64,000 nt of DNA. Origin: DGNJ01 sp002388905 (GTDB taxonomy: Bacteria > Pseudomonadota > Gammaproteobacteria > Pseudomonadales > Porticoccaceae). Positions within the stretch are counted from its first letter, which is position 1, and each line of letters opens with the position of its first letter. The notes under the pieces are model-generated. The model worked only from the letters and a program-made list of their open reading frames with translations. It did no database searches and was not told the origin of the DNA. This document shows positions 17,826 through 26,136 of the stretch, piece by piece. A program made the translations under genes and the position numbers. The DNA lies in contig DAITSJ010000017.1 of NCBI GenBank assembly GCA_036843405.1, positions 1 through 64,000 on the forward strand. The letters run 5' to 3'.

Positions 17826-20709
17826 GGCCGCTCTCCCCATCGCCGTATTCGCTGGCCTTTTTTTCGGCACCGCCTGGTACGCGCAGCACCGGAAGGCGCC
17901 GGCCTGGCTTTGGGACTCGCCGCTCGCCTACAGTCTTTCGCTGTTTGGCGCCAGCGGCCTGGTGTTCTATTTCGGTATCGTGGAAATAGCCGGTCGCTAC
18001 GGGCTGGCGGGATTGCTGGGGCTGCTGGCCTACACATCCATCTTTGTTTTCTCGCCCCTCTTTCTGGAACCCATGCGCTGGATCACCCGCGCCTACAGCT
18101 TTTCGTCCCTGCCCGAAATCCTGGTCTACCGTTACCGCACCCTCGGAACCGGCCGCCTTGGCGTACTGACCCTGGCTCTGGCCTGCCTGCCCATCGCAGC
18201 GGGACAACTAAAACTGGCGGCGGGCGCCCTGTACCTGGACCCGGGTACCGATCAGAGGGGGCTGGTGACGGCAACCATGGTGCTTTTTGCCATCATGGCC
18301 GCCCTCTTTGTGCGCTTTTTTGGCGCCGGCGACAGGACCCGGCGGGCCCTGATGCCAGTGCTGGCGGGCACAGCACTGCTGTTGCTGATTTCCCTGGTGG
18401 CCAGCGGAATGCTCGCCACCTACGGCGTATTCGGTGGTTTCCAGTCTCTGGAACGATGGGCCGAGGCTTCCGGTCAGGCACGCACCATTCAACGCTTCGA
18501 CCTGGCCTACGCCCTGATCCTGGTGTTTTTCCCCGCCGGCTTGCTGTTTCCCCAGTTTGTCTACCTGCAAACCCTGGGCAACTGGTCGACCCGCGGCGCC
18601 AGCACCGCCTCCTGGGTAATGCCACTGCTTGTCCTGATTGCCACCCTGCCCATGTTTCCGCTGCTCTGGGCCGGGCTGGAGTTCCATCTCGATGTCCCCC
18701 TGCAATATTACGTGGTCGCCCTCCCCGGGGCCCTGGACCAGCCGCTGGTCCACCTGGCCACGCGGGTGGCCGGTTGTGCGACGGGCATAGGCCTGATCAC
18801 CGTTCTCGCCCTGGCCCTGGGCAAGGGGCTGGTCACCGCATTCGTTCTCGCCGGCCGCAGCGACTTCCGGACCGTTGCGCTGGATCCCTGGCTGTCGCGC
18901 TGGCATTTCCGGGCCGCCCTGCTCTGGCTGGCAGCGGCCCTGGCCACGGCGTTGGCGGTACCCGCCCAGAGCATCACCGACCTGACCCTCACCGGCATGG
19001 TGGGCCTGATCCAGTTGATGCCCGGCATCATTGGCAGTTTCTATGCCCCGCGCATCAACCGCCAGGGCTTTATCGCCGGACTCAGCGTGGGCCTGGCCAT
19101 CTGGTTCCTGAGCCTGTTACTGCCCCTGGCGGCCGGCGACCGCCAATGGCTGACGCCCTTCAGCGCCCTGCCCACGCTGGGCCTGGCAAACTGGCCCTAC
19201 TGGCTGCTGGAATCCCTGATCGCCAACCTGGCCGTCACTTTTCTGGTCTCCTGGATGACCCGGACATCGGAGGATGAACGACGTCATGCCTACCATACCC
19301 TGGTGGACAGCCTGCCCATTCCCCAGCGCGCGGCGCTGGCGGTCAACTCCATCGGGGAGGTGCGGGAAAAGCTTGCCCGGCGGCTTGGTCCGGACGCCGC
19401 CAACCGGGAGATCGATGGCGCGCTAGATGCCCTCGACTTCGACACGGACGAGCACCGCCCCCTGGCCCTGCGCCAGCTCAGGGACCAGCTCAGCGACCGG
19501 CTCAGCCGGAAGCTGGGCATATTTGCCACCGAACGCCTGATGGACGATGTCATGCCCCTGGGTCGCGGCGGTAGCGACCCGGTCGACGATATCAGCCTGC
19601 TTGAGACCCAACTGGCCGGCAGCGGCAGCGCCCTGTCCGGCCTTGCCGCCGAACTCAACAAGCTCCGGCTTTACCACCGCCAGACCCTCGAGAGCCTCCC
19701 CATCGGCGTGTGCTCCGTGGACAATGAAGGCGAAATCCAGCTCTGGAACCAGACCATGGCCGATTACACGGGCCTCCCGCCGGGACAGATGGAAGGCGCC
19801 AATATTGCCGAGTTGTCGGCCCCCTGGCAGGCCCTGCTGGTGCCGTTCGCCAGGGGCGAGGCGCTGTACATGCCGGCCACCGAAGTGACACACCCCGACG
19901 GCAGCCGTGCGTCGGCCTGGTTTCACCTGCAAAAATCCCGGATGGAGGAATCCTCGCCCCAGTTCTACGCCGGCAACCAGGTTATCCTGGTGGAGGACAT
20001 CACCGAACGCCTGCGCCTGGTCCAGGAACTGGCCCATACCGAGCGACTTTCATCAGTGGGCCGACTGGCCGCCGGCGTCGCTCACGAAATCGGCAACCCA
20101 CTCACCGGCATATCCTGTCTCGCCCAGGATCTGAAAGACGACCATCCCGGCGGCGAGGTGGGCGATACCGCCGACATGATTCTCACCCAGACCGACCGGA
20201 TTTACCGCATTGTCCGCACCCTGATCGATTTCTCCAGAAGCGACGACGACCGGGACCATGGCGCCGTGGCGGTGGGCAGATCCGTCGCCGATGCCATCGA
20301 CCTGCTGGAACTGGACCGCGCGGCAAAACCGGTGCGTTTCGACAACCGCGTTCCCCCGGACCTCACTGTCCAGGGGGACGGCCATCAATTGACCCAGGTT
20401 TTCGTGAACCTCCTGGGCAATGCCCGGGATGCCAGCGACGAGGACGGTGTCGTCGTCATCAGTGCGGAAATCGATGACGACGGAACCCGCATCATCCGGG
20501 TCACCGACCGGGGCCACGGCATCCCCACCGGAAACCTGGGCAAGGTCATGGAACCCTTCTTTACCACCAAGGAACCGGGCGAGGGCACCGGCCTGGGCCT
20601 GTCCCTGGTGTACAGCATTATCCGCCTGCACCGGGGCACCATGGATGTCACCTCTCCCGTCGCCGGCGGCCGTGGCACCTGTGTTACCATACGGTTGAAT
20701 CCCGCTTGA
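17815..20709 (+). CDS. cbrA: Sensor histidine kinase CbrA with SSS-transporter domain
   Basis: A 964-residue kinase of the CbrAB system, which adjusts carbon/nitrogen use in pseudomonads. About residues 1-490 form a sodium/solute-symporter-like domain of 12-13 helices; in Pseudomonas this part transports or senses histidine. A soluble linker leads to a PAS domain (about 625-735). The HisKA domain has the phospho-accepting His at about 757 (GVAHEIGNPLTGI). The ATPase domain shows the N, G1 and G2 boxes (NLLGNARDAS, TDRGHGIP, GEGTGLGLS). The cognate regulator follows 52 nt downstream. The identification rests on architecture plus the conserved dksA-to-panB gene order. Confidence 0.92.
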   Translation: MVAEAALPIAVFAGLFFGTAWYAQHRKAPAWLWDSPLAYSLSLFGASGLVFYFGIVEIAGRYGLAGLLGLLAYTSIFVFSPLFLEPMRWITRAYSFSSLPEILVYRYRTLGTGRLGVLTLALACLPIAAGQLKLAAGALYLDPGTDQRGLVTATMVLFAIMAALFVRFFGAGDRTRRALMPVLAGTALLLLISLVASGMLATYGVFGGFQSLERWAEASGQARTIQRFDLAYALILVFFPAGLLFPQFVYLQTLGNWSTRGASTASWVMPLLVLIATLPMFPLLWAGLEFHLDVPLQYYVVALPGALDQPLVHLATRVAGCATGIGLITVLALALGKGLVTAFVLAGRSDFRTVALDPWLSRWHFRAALLWLAAALATALAVPAQSITDLTLTGMVGLIQLMPGIIGSFYAPRINRQGFIAGLSVGLAIWFLSLLLPLAAGDRQWLTPFSALPTLGLANWPYWLLESLIANLAVTFLVSWMTRTSEDERRHAYHTLVDSLPIPQRAALAVNSIGEVREKLARRLGPDAANREIDGALDALDFDTDEHRPLALRQLRDQLSDRLSRKLGIFATERLMDDVMPLGRGGSDPVDDISLLETQLAGSGSALSGLAAELNKLRLYHRQTLESLPIGVCSVDNEGEIQLWNQTMADYTGLPPGQMEGANIAELSAPWQALLVPFARGEALYMPATEVTHPDGSRASAWFHLQKSRMEESSPQFYAGNQVILVEDITERLRLVQELAHTERLSSVGRLAAGVAHEIGNPLTGISCLAQDLKDDHPGGEVGDTADMILTQTDRIYRIVRTLIDFSRSDDDRDHGAVAVGRSVADAIDLLELDRAAKPVRFDNRVPPDLTVQGDGHQLTQVFVNLLGNARDASDEDGVVVISAEIDDDGTRIIRVTDRGHGIPTGNLGKVMEPFFTTKEPGEGTGLGLSLVYSIIRLHRGTMDVTSPVAGGRGTCVTIRLNPA

Positions 20710-20761
20710 TTACTGACATGGCATTGGTTTATTTTCTCTGCCCCAGTCAGCAGGACAGCAC

Positions 20762-22138
20762 ATGCAGCGCATTCTGATTGTCGAAGACGAAGAGGTAATA
20801 CGCCATTCGCTCTGCAAATTACTGGAGCGCAATGGCTACAAAACCGTTGCCGCGAACAGTATCCAGGATGCCACGGGCCACCACCGGCTCGATGAATTCT
20901 CACTGATTATCAGCGATCTGCGCCTGCCGGGGGCACCGGGAACCGACCTGATCAAACTCGCCGGCGACATCCCCGTGTTGATCATGACCAGCTACGCCAG
21001 CCTCCGGTCGGCGGTGGATACCATGAAGATGGGCGCGGTGGACTACATCCCCAAGCCTTTCGACCAGAAAGAAGTCCTGACCACCGTCAAGCGCATTCTC
21101 AGCAGCCGCCCGCTGTCCCGGGAATTCCGCTCCCCCACCCATGCCAGCCGGGGCATGATCGGCAGCAGTGCGGCAATGAAGGAAGTGTTCAACATTATCC
21201 ACAAGGTCGCCCCCACGGACGCCACCGTTCTTATCCACGGCGAAACCGGTACGGGCAAGGAGCTTGCCGCCAAGGCCATCCACAACGAAAGCGGGCGGGC
21301 CGGCAATGCCATTATCTGCGTCAATTGCGCCGCCATTCCAGACACCCTGATCGAGGCGGAGTTGTTCGGCCACGAAAAGGGCTCCTTTACCGGGGCCACG
21401 GAAAGCCGCACCGGGCTGGTGGCGGCTGCGGACGGCGGCACCCTGTTCCTGGACGAAATCGGTGAATTGCCCATGGAAGCCCAGGCGCGGCTGCTGCGCG
21501 TACTCCAGGAGGGGGAGATCCGGCCCATCGGCTCGGTCAAATCCCGGGAGGTGGATGTGCGCCTGGTGGCGGCCACCCACCGCAACCTCCAGAAACTCTG
21601 CCACGAAGGCCGATTCCGCGAGGATCTCTTCTACCGGATCAACGTGGTCAACCTCAACATTCCTCCCCTGCGCCGCCGCGGCAAGGATGTCCTCGAGATT
21701 GCCGATTTCCTGCTCGACAAGTTCTGCCGCAAGCACGGCAAGCCCGAACTGGAACTGGCACCGGACGCCATCCAGGCCATCACCACCTACAACTGGCCGG
21801 GCAATATCCGGGAAATGGAAAACTCAATCCAGCGCGCCGTCATCCTGTGCGACCCGGGCCTGCCCATCAGCCACGACCTGCTGGGCCTCAACATGGCGCT
21901 GGTGGAAATCGACGACACCGACTCACCCCCGGCGGAAACCCGCTCGCGGAAACTGCTTGACGGCAATACTCCGGAGGGCCTGTCCCTGGAGGATTACTTC
22001 ACCCGGTTCGTGCTGGAAAACCAGGACCAGATGAGCGAAACCCAACTGGCCAAGAAACTGGGCATCAGCCGCAAATGCCTCTGGGAGCGGCGCCAGCGCC
22101 TCGGTATTCCGCGCACGCGCAACGCCCAGCCCGGTTGA
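20762..22138 (+). CDS. cbrB: Sigma-54-dependent response regulator CbrB
   Basis: A 458-residue NtrC-type activator. The receiver domain (about 1-120) has phospho-acceptor Asp52 (IISDLRLPG). The AAA+ domain has Walker A GETGTGKE (about 161-168), the sigma-54 contact loop GSFTGA (about 207) in place of the usual GAFTGA, Walker B GGTLFLDEIGE, and an arginine-finger region. A Fis-type helix-turn-helix ends the protein (ETQLAKKLGISRKCLWERR). Phosphorylated by CbrA, it should activate sigma-54 promoters. A matching -24/-12 promoter lies about 130 nt beyond its own stop codon, driving the probable CrcZ-like RNA. Confidence 0.93.
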   Translation: MQRILIVEDEEVIRHSLCKLLERNGYKTVAANSIQDATGHHRLDEFSLIISDLRLPGAPGTDLIKLAGDIPVLIMTSYASLRSAVDTMKMGAVDYIPKPFDQKEVLTTVKRILSSRPLSREFRSPTHASRGMIGSSAAMKEVFNIIHKVAPTDATVLIHGETGTGKELAAKAIHNESGRAGNAIICVNCAAIPDTLIEAELFGHEKGSFTGATESRTGLVAAADGGTLFLDEIGELPMEAQARLLRVLQEGEIRPIGSVKSREVDVRLVAATHRNLQKLCHEGRFREDLFYRINVVNLNIPPLRRRGKDVLEIADFLLDKFCRKHGKPELELAPDAIQAITTYNWPGNIREMENSIQRAVILCDPGLPISHDLLGLNMALVEIDDTDSPPAETRSRKLLDGNTPEGLSLEDYFTRFVLENQDQMSETQLAKKLGISRKCLWERRQRLGIPRTRNAQPG

Positions 22139-22263
22139 GGATCAGGAGGATTGTTCCCAAACTAAACAACTCTTGTATAAATCGGTAACACCGCCCGTAT
22201 TCAGGCGAGGGACGTCGATCCCACAAAAAACGCAACATGCTGATAAATAAAGCTTTTAATTTT

Positions 22264-22280
22264 TTGGCACAGTCCATGCA
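22264..22280 (+). promoter_or_regulatory. Sigma-54 (-24/-12) promoter for the CrcZ-like RNA
   Basis: TTGGCACAGTCCATGCA contains the invariant GG (22266-22267) and GC (22278-22279) with ten bases between them, and matches the TGGCAC-N5-TGCA pattern. Transcription should start near 22290. A GTAACA half-site at 22185-22190, and a poor partner TGTTCC at 22152-22157, could be part of an upstream CbrB site, but their spacing of 27 is not that of the Pseudomonas site. Confidence 0.7.
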
Positions 22281-22289
22281 TTATTTAAG

Positions 22290-22430
22290 AAAATAATAAT
22301 AAAGACCACTCAGCGCATAATAACAATAGACATAAACTATAACTGACTGACAGAATGCCAGGTAAAAGGGGGTTAGGGCCCTGAACACCTTCAGCATTTA
22401 ACCTAAAGGGAGGCTCCGGCCTCCCTTTTG
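22290..22430 (+). ncRNA. Probable CrcZ-like Hfq/Crc-sequestering small RNA
   Basis: A predicted transcript of about 140 nt fills the cbrB-pcnB gap, where Pseudomonas encodes CrcZ. It would start just after a sigma-54 promoter and end at a 10-bp hairpin plus a T-run. Its 5' part carries two exact AANAANAA catabolite-activity motifs (AATAATAA at 22292-22299 and AATAACAA at 22319-22326), the A-rich sites by which CrcZ titrates Hfq/Crc. A partial A-rich stretch follows at 22332-22342. In Pseudomonas CbrB activates crcZ, so location, promoter class and motif agree. It is shorter than Pseudomonas CrcZ (about 400 nt), with fewer motifs. Whether this organism has Crc is unknown. Confidence 0.62.
22405..22429 (+). 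terminator. Rho-independent terminator of the CrcZ-like RNA
   Basis: AAAGGGAGGC (22405-22414) pairs perfectly with GCCTCCCTTT (22419-22428) around a TCCG tetraloop, and the stem's 3' arm ends in TTTT. It lies 74 nt before pcnB. Confidence 0.85.
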
Positions 22431-22502
22431 CTATCCGGGCAATCTCACCATTGCCAGCCCCTATGTTAGACTTGCCGGCTAATTTCCCAGGCTAGTTGGC
22501 AA

Positions 22503-23858
22503 ATGCTGAAAAAGCTGATCCGGTTTTTCTCCAACAACAAGACGGAAGAACAGACCAGCGAACCCCACACCCTCTCCCCCGGCGAACACGCCATCAAGCC
22601 CGGCGATATCAGCAAGGGGGCGGCCACGGTTGTCCGGGTCCTGGAGGAAAAGGGTTTCCAGGCCTATGTGGTGGGCGGTTGCGTCCGGGACCTTTTGCTC
22701 GACCTGCACCCCAAGGATTTCGACGTGGCAACCAATGCGACGCCGGAGGAAGTCAAGCCCCTGTTTCGCCGGGCCCGGATTATCGGGCGCCGCTTCCGGA
22801 TCGTCCATGTGCATATCGGCCGGGAAATGGTCGAGGTCACCACCTTCCGCGCCAATCACACCGAAGACGACGGCAGGGGTGCCCTGCGCTCCGACGAGGG
22901 CCGCCTGCTGCGGGACAACACCTACGGGGATATCACCGAGGACGCCAGTCGCCGGGACTTCACCATCAACGCCCTGTACTACCATCCGGGGGACAATACC
23001 CTTTTCGACTATGCCAATGGCCTCCGGGACATCGAGAAACGCCAGCTACGGGTGATTGGCGACCCCGAGACCCGATTCCGGGAGGACCCGGTGCGCATGC
23101 TGCGCGCCGTGCGCTTCGCCGCCAAACTGGGCTTTGCCATCGAGCCGGATACCGCCCGCGCCATTCACCAGTTGGCGCCCCTGCTCGCCGACATTCCCCC
23201 GGCGAGACTCTTCGACGAGTTTCTCAAGCTGTTTCTCTCCGGCCACGGCCTGGCCACCTTCAACCTCCTGCGACAGTACGGCCTCTTCGCCTCGCTGTTT
23301 CCGCAGACCGAACCGCACCTGGAGGACCAGGAAGGCTTTGCCCTGCACTTTGTCGAGCAGGCGCTGATCAATACCGACCAGCGCATACGCACCAACAAGC
23401 GGGTGACGCCGGCTTTCCTGCTCGCCGCCCTGCTCTGGCCGCCGGTGGAAGAGCGGCGCCGGGAACTGGAGGCAGGGGGCGAACCACCGCCCATTGCCCT
23501 GAACAAGGCGGCGGGGAAGATCATCTCGGTCCAGGTAGGACGCATCGCGATTCCGCGCCGCTTCTCCCAGCCCATGCGCGAAATCTGGGAGTTGCAGTTG
23601 CGCCTGCCCAAACGCCACGGCAAGCGCGCCGAGCACCTGGTCTCCCTGCCGCGCTTCCGGGCCGGCTACGATTTCGTCCTGCTGCGCGAACAGGCGGGCG
23701 AGAATCTCGACGACCTGGGACTGTGGTGGACCCGCTACCAGGAAGCCGATGAGGAAAAACGCCAGGCCATGGTCAGGGAACTGGGGGGCAATGGCGGTCG
23801 CAAAAAACGCCGGCGCCGTCCCCGTAAAAAGCCGGCCGGGGACACCCAGACCCAATGA
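22503..23858 (+). CDS. pcnB: Poly(A) polymerase I
   Basis: A 451-residue polynucleotide adenylyltransferase that adds 3' A-tails and so marks RNAs for decay. The nucleotidyltransferase signature is VVGGCVRDLLLDLHPKDFDV (about residues 57-76), with the two catalytic aspartates in DFD. Further landmarks are DNTYGDITEDASRRDFTINALYY and a FREDPVRMLRAVRFAAKLGF segment. The C-terminal 25 residues are strongly basic (KKRRRRPRKK) and likely bind RNA. It overlaps folK by 4 nt. The order cbrB, small RNA, pcnB, folK, panB is that of Pseudomonas. Confidence 0.95.
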   Translation: MLKKLIRFFSNNKTEEQTSEPHTLSPGEHAIKPGDISKGAATVVRVLEEKGFQAYVVGGCVRDLLLDLHPKDFDVATNATPEEVKPLFRRARIIGRRFRIVHVHIGREMVEVTTFRANHTEDDGRGALRSDEGRLLRDNTYGDITEDASRRDFTINALYYHPGDNTLFDYANGLRDIEKRQLRVIGDPETRFREDPVRMLRAVRFAAKLGFAIEPDTARAIHQLAPLLADIPPARLFDEFLKLFLSGHGLATFNLLRQYGLFASLFPQTEPHLEDQEGFALHFVEQALINTDQRIRTNKRVTPAFLLAALLWPPVEERRRELEAGGEPPPIALNKAAGKIISVQVGRIAIPRRFSQPMREIWELQLRLPKRHGKRAEHLVSLPRFRAGYDFVLLREQAGENLDDLGLWWTRYQEADEEKRQAMVRELGGNGGRKKRRRRPRKKPAGDTQTQ

Positions 23859-24349
23859 CTCCCGTCACCGCCTACATCGCCCTGGGCAGCAATCTCGGCG
23901 ATCCGCAGCAACAGCTCCGGCGGGCGGTGGCCGAACTGGCCGAGTTGCCCGACAGCCGCCTGCTGGCGGTGTCGCCCTGGTACCGCAGTGCCGCCGTCGG
24001 CCCCGGCGACCAGCCGGACTACCTGAACGGTGTCGCCGCCCTGGAAACCACTCTCCCGCCGAAAGCGCTGCTGGATGCCCTGCATCGCCTCGAAGACGCC
24101 CACGGCCGCGTTCGCACCCGGCACTGGGGGCCCCGGACTCTGGATCTGGACCTGCTCCTGCACGGCAATCAACGCATTGACGAACCGGACCTCCATGTGC
24201 CGCACCCGCGATTGAAGACCCGGAACTTCGTGGTTTTCCCGCTCGCGGACATCGCCGCCGATCTCAGCCTGCCGGACGGGACCACCGTCCGCGAGCTATT
24301 GGCAAATACCCCGGCAGAGGGTATCGTCCGCCTCTCGGCTGGAGACTGA
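23855..24349 (+). CDS. folK: 2-amino-4-hydroxy-6-hydroxymethyldihydropteridine pyrophosphokinase
   Basis: A 164-residue HPPK that transfers pyrophosphate from ATP to the pterin in folate synthesis. Characteristic segments are AYIALGSNLGDP at the N-terminus, the loop WYRSAAVGPGDQPDYLNGV, and RWGPRTLDLDLLL-type HWGPRTLDLDLLLHG (about residues 90-104). The DLDLLL aspartates bind magnesium. PHPRLKTRNFVVFPLADI is a further landmark. It is translationally coupled to pcnB (ATGA) and immediately followed by the deoxynucleoside kinase. Confidence 0.95.
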   Translation: MTPVTAYIALGSNLGDPQQQLRRAVAELAELPDSRLLAVSPWYRSAAVGPGDQPDYLNGVAALETTLPPKALLDALHRLEDAHGRVRTRHWGPRTLDLDLLLHGNQRIDEPDLHVPHPRLKTRNFVVFPLADIAADLSLPDGTTVRELLANTPAEGIVRLSAGD

Positions 24350-24350
24350 T

Positions 24351-25034
24351 GTGGAAGCCCTGGCAAACGATATCAATCTGGACCTCAATCAGTACGAGAT
24401 CCCCCGCTTTATCGCCGTCGAGGGCCCCGTCGGCGTGGGCAAAACCACGCTGGCCAAGCGCCTTGCCGCCACCTTCAACTACGACACCCTGCTCGAACAG
24501 GCGGAGGAAAATCCCTTCCTGGAACGCTTCTACACCGACCGGCGTTCCGCCGCCCTGCCCACCCAGTTGTTTTTCCTGTTCCAGCGCACCCGGCAGCTAC
24601 AGGCCCTGCGCCAGGGGGACATCTTTCACCCGGTGCGCATCGCCGACTTCCTGATCGACAAGGACCCCCTGTTCGCCTCCGTGGCCCTGGATGAAAACGA
24701 ACTGGAACTCTACCGCACCGTCTACGAAAAGACCGCGGTGGACGGCGGGCCGGAGCCGGATCTGGTGATCTACCTCCAGGCCCCCACGGACGTCCTGCTG
24801 GAACGCATTCAGAAACGCGGGGTGCCCATCGAGCAGCGCATCGACCCGGCTTACCTGGCGGCCCTCAACGACGCCTATACACAGTTTTTTTACTATTATG
24901 ACAAGGCCCCGCTGCTGATCGTCAATGCCGCCGATATCGATCTGGCGGACAATGACGAGGACTACCGCAATCTCGTCGAGTACCTGCTGACCATCAAGAG
25001 CGGTCGCCATTACTACAATCCCGCCCCCCTCTAA
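24351..25034 (+). CDS. Deoxynucleoside kinase family protein
   Basis: A 227-residue P-loop kinase of the deoxyguanosine/deoxyadenosine kinase type. Walker A is EGPVGVGKTTLAKRL (about residues 25-39), the DR-type substrate motif region is FLIDKDPLFA, and the arginine-rich lid is RIQKRGVPIEQRID. It phosphorylates deoxynucleosides for salvage; exact specificity is not readable. It starts with GTG one base after the folK stop. An out-of-frame ATG overlapping the stop is not used because that frame closes after about 100 codons. A kinase at this point between folK and panB is common in marine gammaproteobacteria. Confidence 0.85.
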   Translation: MEALANDINLDLNQYEIPRFIAVEGPVGVGKTTLAKRLAATFNYDTLLEQAEENPFLERFYTDRRSAALPTQLFFLFQRTRQLQALRQGDIFHPVRIADFLIDKDPLFASVALDENELELYRTVYEKTAVDGGPEPDLVIYLQAPTDVLLERIQKRGVPIEQRIDPAYLAALNDAYTQFFYYYDKAPLLIVNAADIDLADNDEDYRNLVEYLLTIKSGRHYYNPAPL

Positions 25035-25054
25035 CGGTTCGAGAGGATGCCCCC

Positions 25055-25849
25055 ATGAAGTCCATCAGTCTAGGCAGCCTGAAGCAGGCCAAATCCGCCG
25101 GGGAAAAATTCGCGGTACTGACCGCCTATGACAGTTCCTTCGCCCACCTTGCCGGGCAGGCGGGCATAGAGGTGGTACTGGTGGGGGATTCCCTGGGCAA
25201 TGTCGTTCTCGGCCACGACAGCACGGTCCCGGTAACCATGGACGACATGATCCATCACACCGCCGCGGTACGCCGGGGCAACGACAGATCCCTGATCGTC
25301 GCCGACCTGCCGTTCATGGCCTACGCCAGCGAGGAGCAGGCCCTCGACAACGCCGCCCTGCTCATGCAGGCCGGTGCCCATGTGGTCAAGCTCGAGGGCG
25401 GCGCCTGGCTGGAGGAAACCGTGCTGATGCTCGCCGAGCGCGGCATTCCGGTCTGCGCCCACCTGGGGTTGACGCCACAGTCGGTGCACAAGCTCGGGGG
25501 CTACCGGGTCCAGGGCCGGGAAGAGGCTGCCGCCGAGCAGATCCTGCGGGACGCCAGGCTTCTGGAAGACGCCGGCGCCGACCTGCTGGTGCTGGAATGC
25601 GTACCCGCCCCGCTGGCGGAAACCATTACCCGGGAACTGGCCATCCCGGTAATCGGCATCGGCGCCGGCGCTGCCACCGATGCCCAGGTGCTGGTGGTTT
25701 ACGACATGCTGGGCATCTCGCCCAGGACGCCGCGTTTCACCAAGAACTTCCTGGCCGAGACCGGGGGCGATATCCGCAAAGCCATGGAAGCCTATGGCGA
25801 GGCAGTGCGCACCGGCGGTTTTCCCGGTCCCGAGCACAGTTTCAACTAG
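25055..25849 (+). CDS. panB: 3-methyl-2-oxobutanoate hydroxymethyltransferase
   Basis: A 264-residue enzyme, the same length as E. coli PanB. It makes ketopantoate from alpha-ketoisovalerate and methylene-tetrahydrofolate, the first step of pantothenate synthesis. Conserved blocks are LTAYDSSFAHLAGQAGIEVVLVGDSLGNVVLG, the metal-site DLPFMAY, KLEGG, HLGLTPQSVHKLGGYRVQGR and VIGIGAG. panC, the usual next gene, is missing. Instead a MITE begins exactly at the TAG stop, whose TAG is part of the element's CTAG target. Confidence 0.95.
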   Translation: MKSISLGSLKQAKSAGEKFAVLTAYDSSFAHLAGQAGIEVVLVGDSLGNVVLGHDSTVPVTMDDMIHHTAAVRRGNDRSLIVADLPFMAYASEEQALDNAALLMQAGAHVVKLEGGAWLEETVLMLAERGIPVCAHLGLTPQSVHKLGGYRVQGREEAAAEQILRDARLLEDAGADLLVLECVPAPLAETITRELAIPVIGIGAGAATDAQVLVVYDMLGISPRTPRFTKNFLAETGGDIRKAMEAYGEAVRTGGFPGPEHSFN

Positions 25850-26133
25850 GGCCTGTTAACACTAATTGGATTACGCCTGTTGTGACTAAAAATTCGCCAA
25901 TCGAGCGGTCCGCCGCTGCGGGCACGAGGAGAGTAGTTTGGTTGTTCCAAATGAGCGACGAGTAACGAAGAGTGGCGGATTTTTAGCCACAACCCGAAGG
26001 GCTGGAGCCCTTTTTGCCCCCAGCGTTGTTGTCAGTCGCTCATTTAGAATGACTAAACTTCACTTCTTCCGCCTAGCTGGAGGTAAAAATGGCTTCCAGC
26101 AGGTGCAATACAATTAGTGTTAACAGGCCCTAG
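25846..26133. mobile_element. MITE, 280 bp, with 19-bp terminal inverted repeats and CTAG target duplication
   Basis: The left end GGCCTGTTAACACTAATTG (25850-25868) is the exact inverted complement of 26111-26129. Both ends are flanked by CTAG (25846-25849 and 26130-26133), an apparent 4-bp target duplication fitting the YTAR preference of IS5-type elements. Inner arms also pair: GTGACTAAAAATTCGCCA near 25880 matches the region ending at about 25994 in inverted form, and GTTTGGTTGTTCC near 25937 pairs imperfectly with sequence near 26054. It encodes no protein, so a transposase would have to act in trans. It sits in the few-base gap between two convergent genes. Confidence 0.85.
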
Positions 26134-26136
26134 GGC

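Noticed and set aside
22152..22190. TGTTCC ... GTAACA as the CbrB upstream activating site
   Set aside because: The half-sites are 27 bases apart and one is imperfect, unlike the 14-15-base spacing I recall for Pseudomonas. Kept only as a remark on the promoter.
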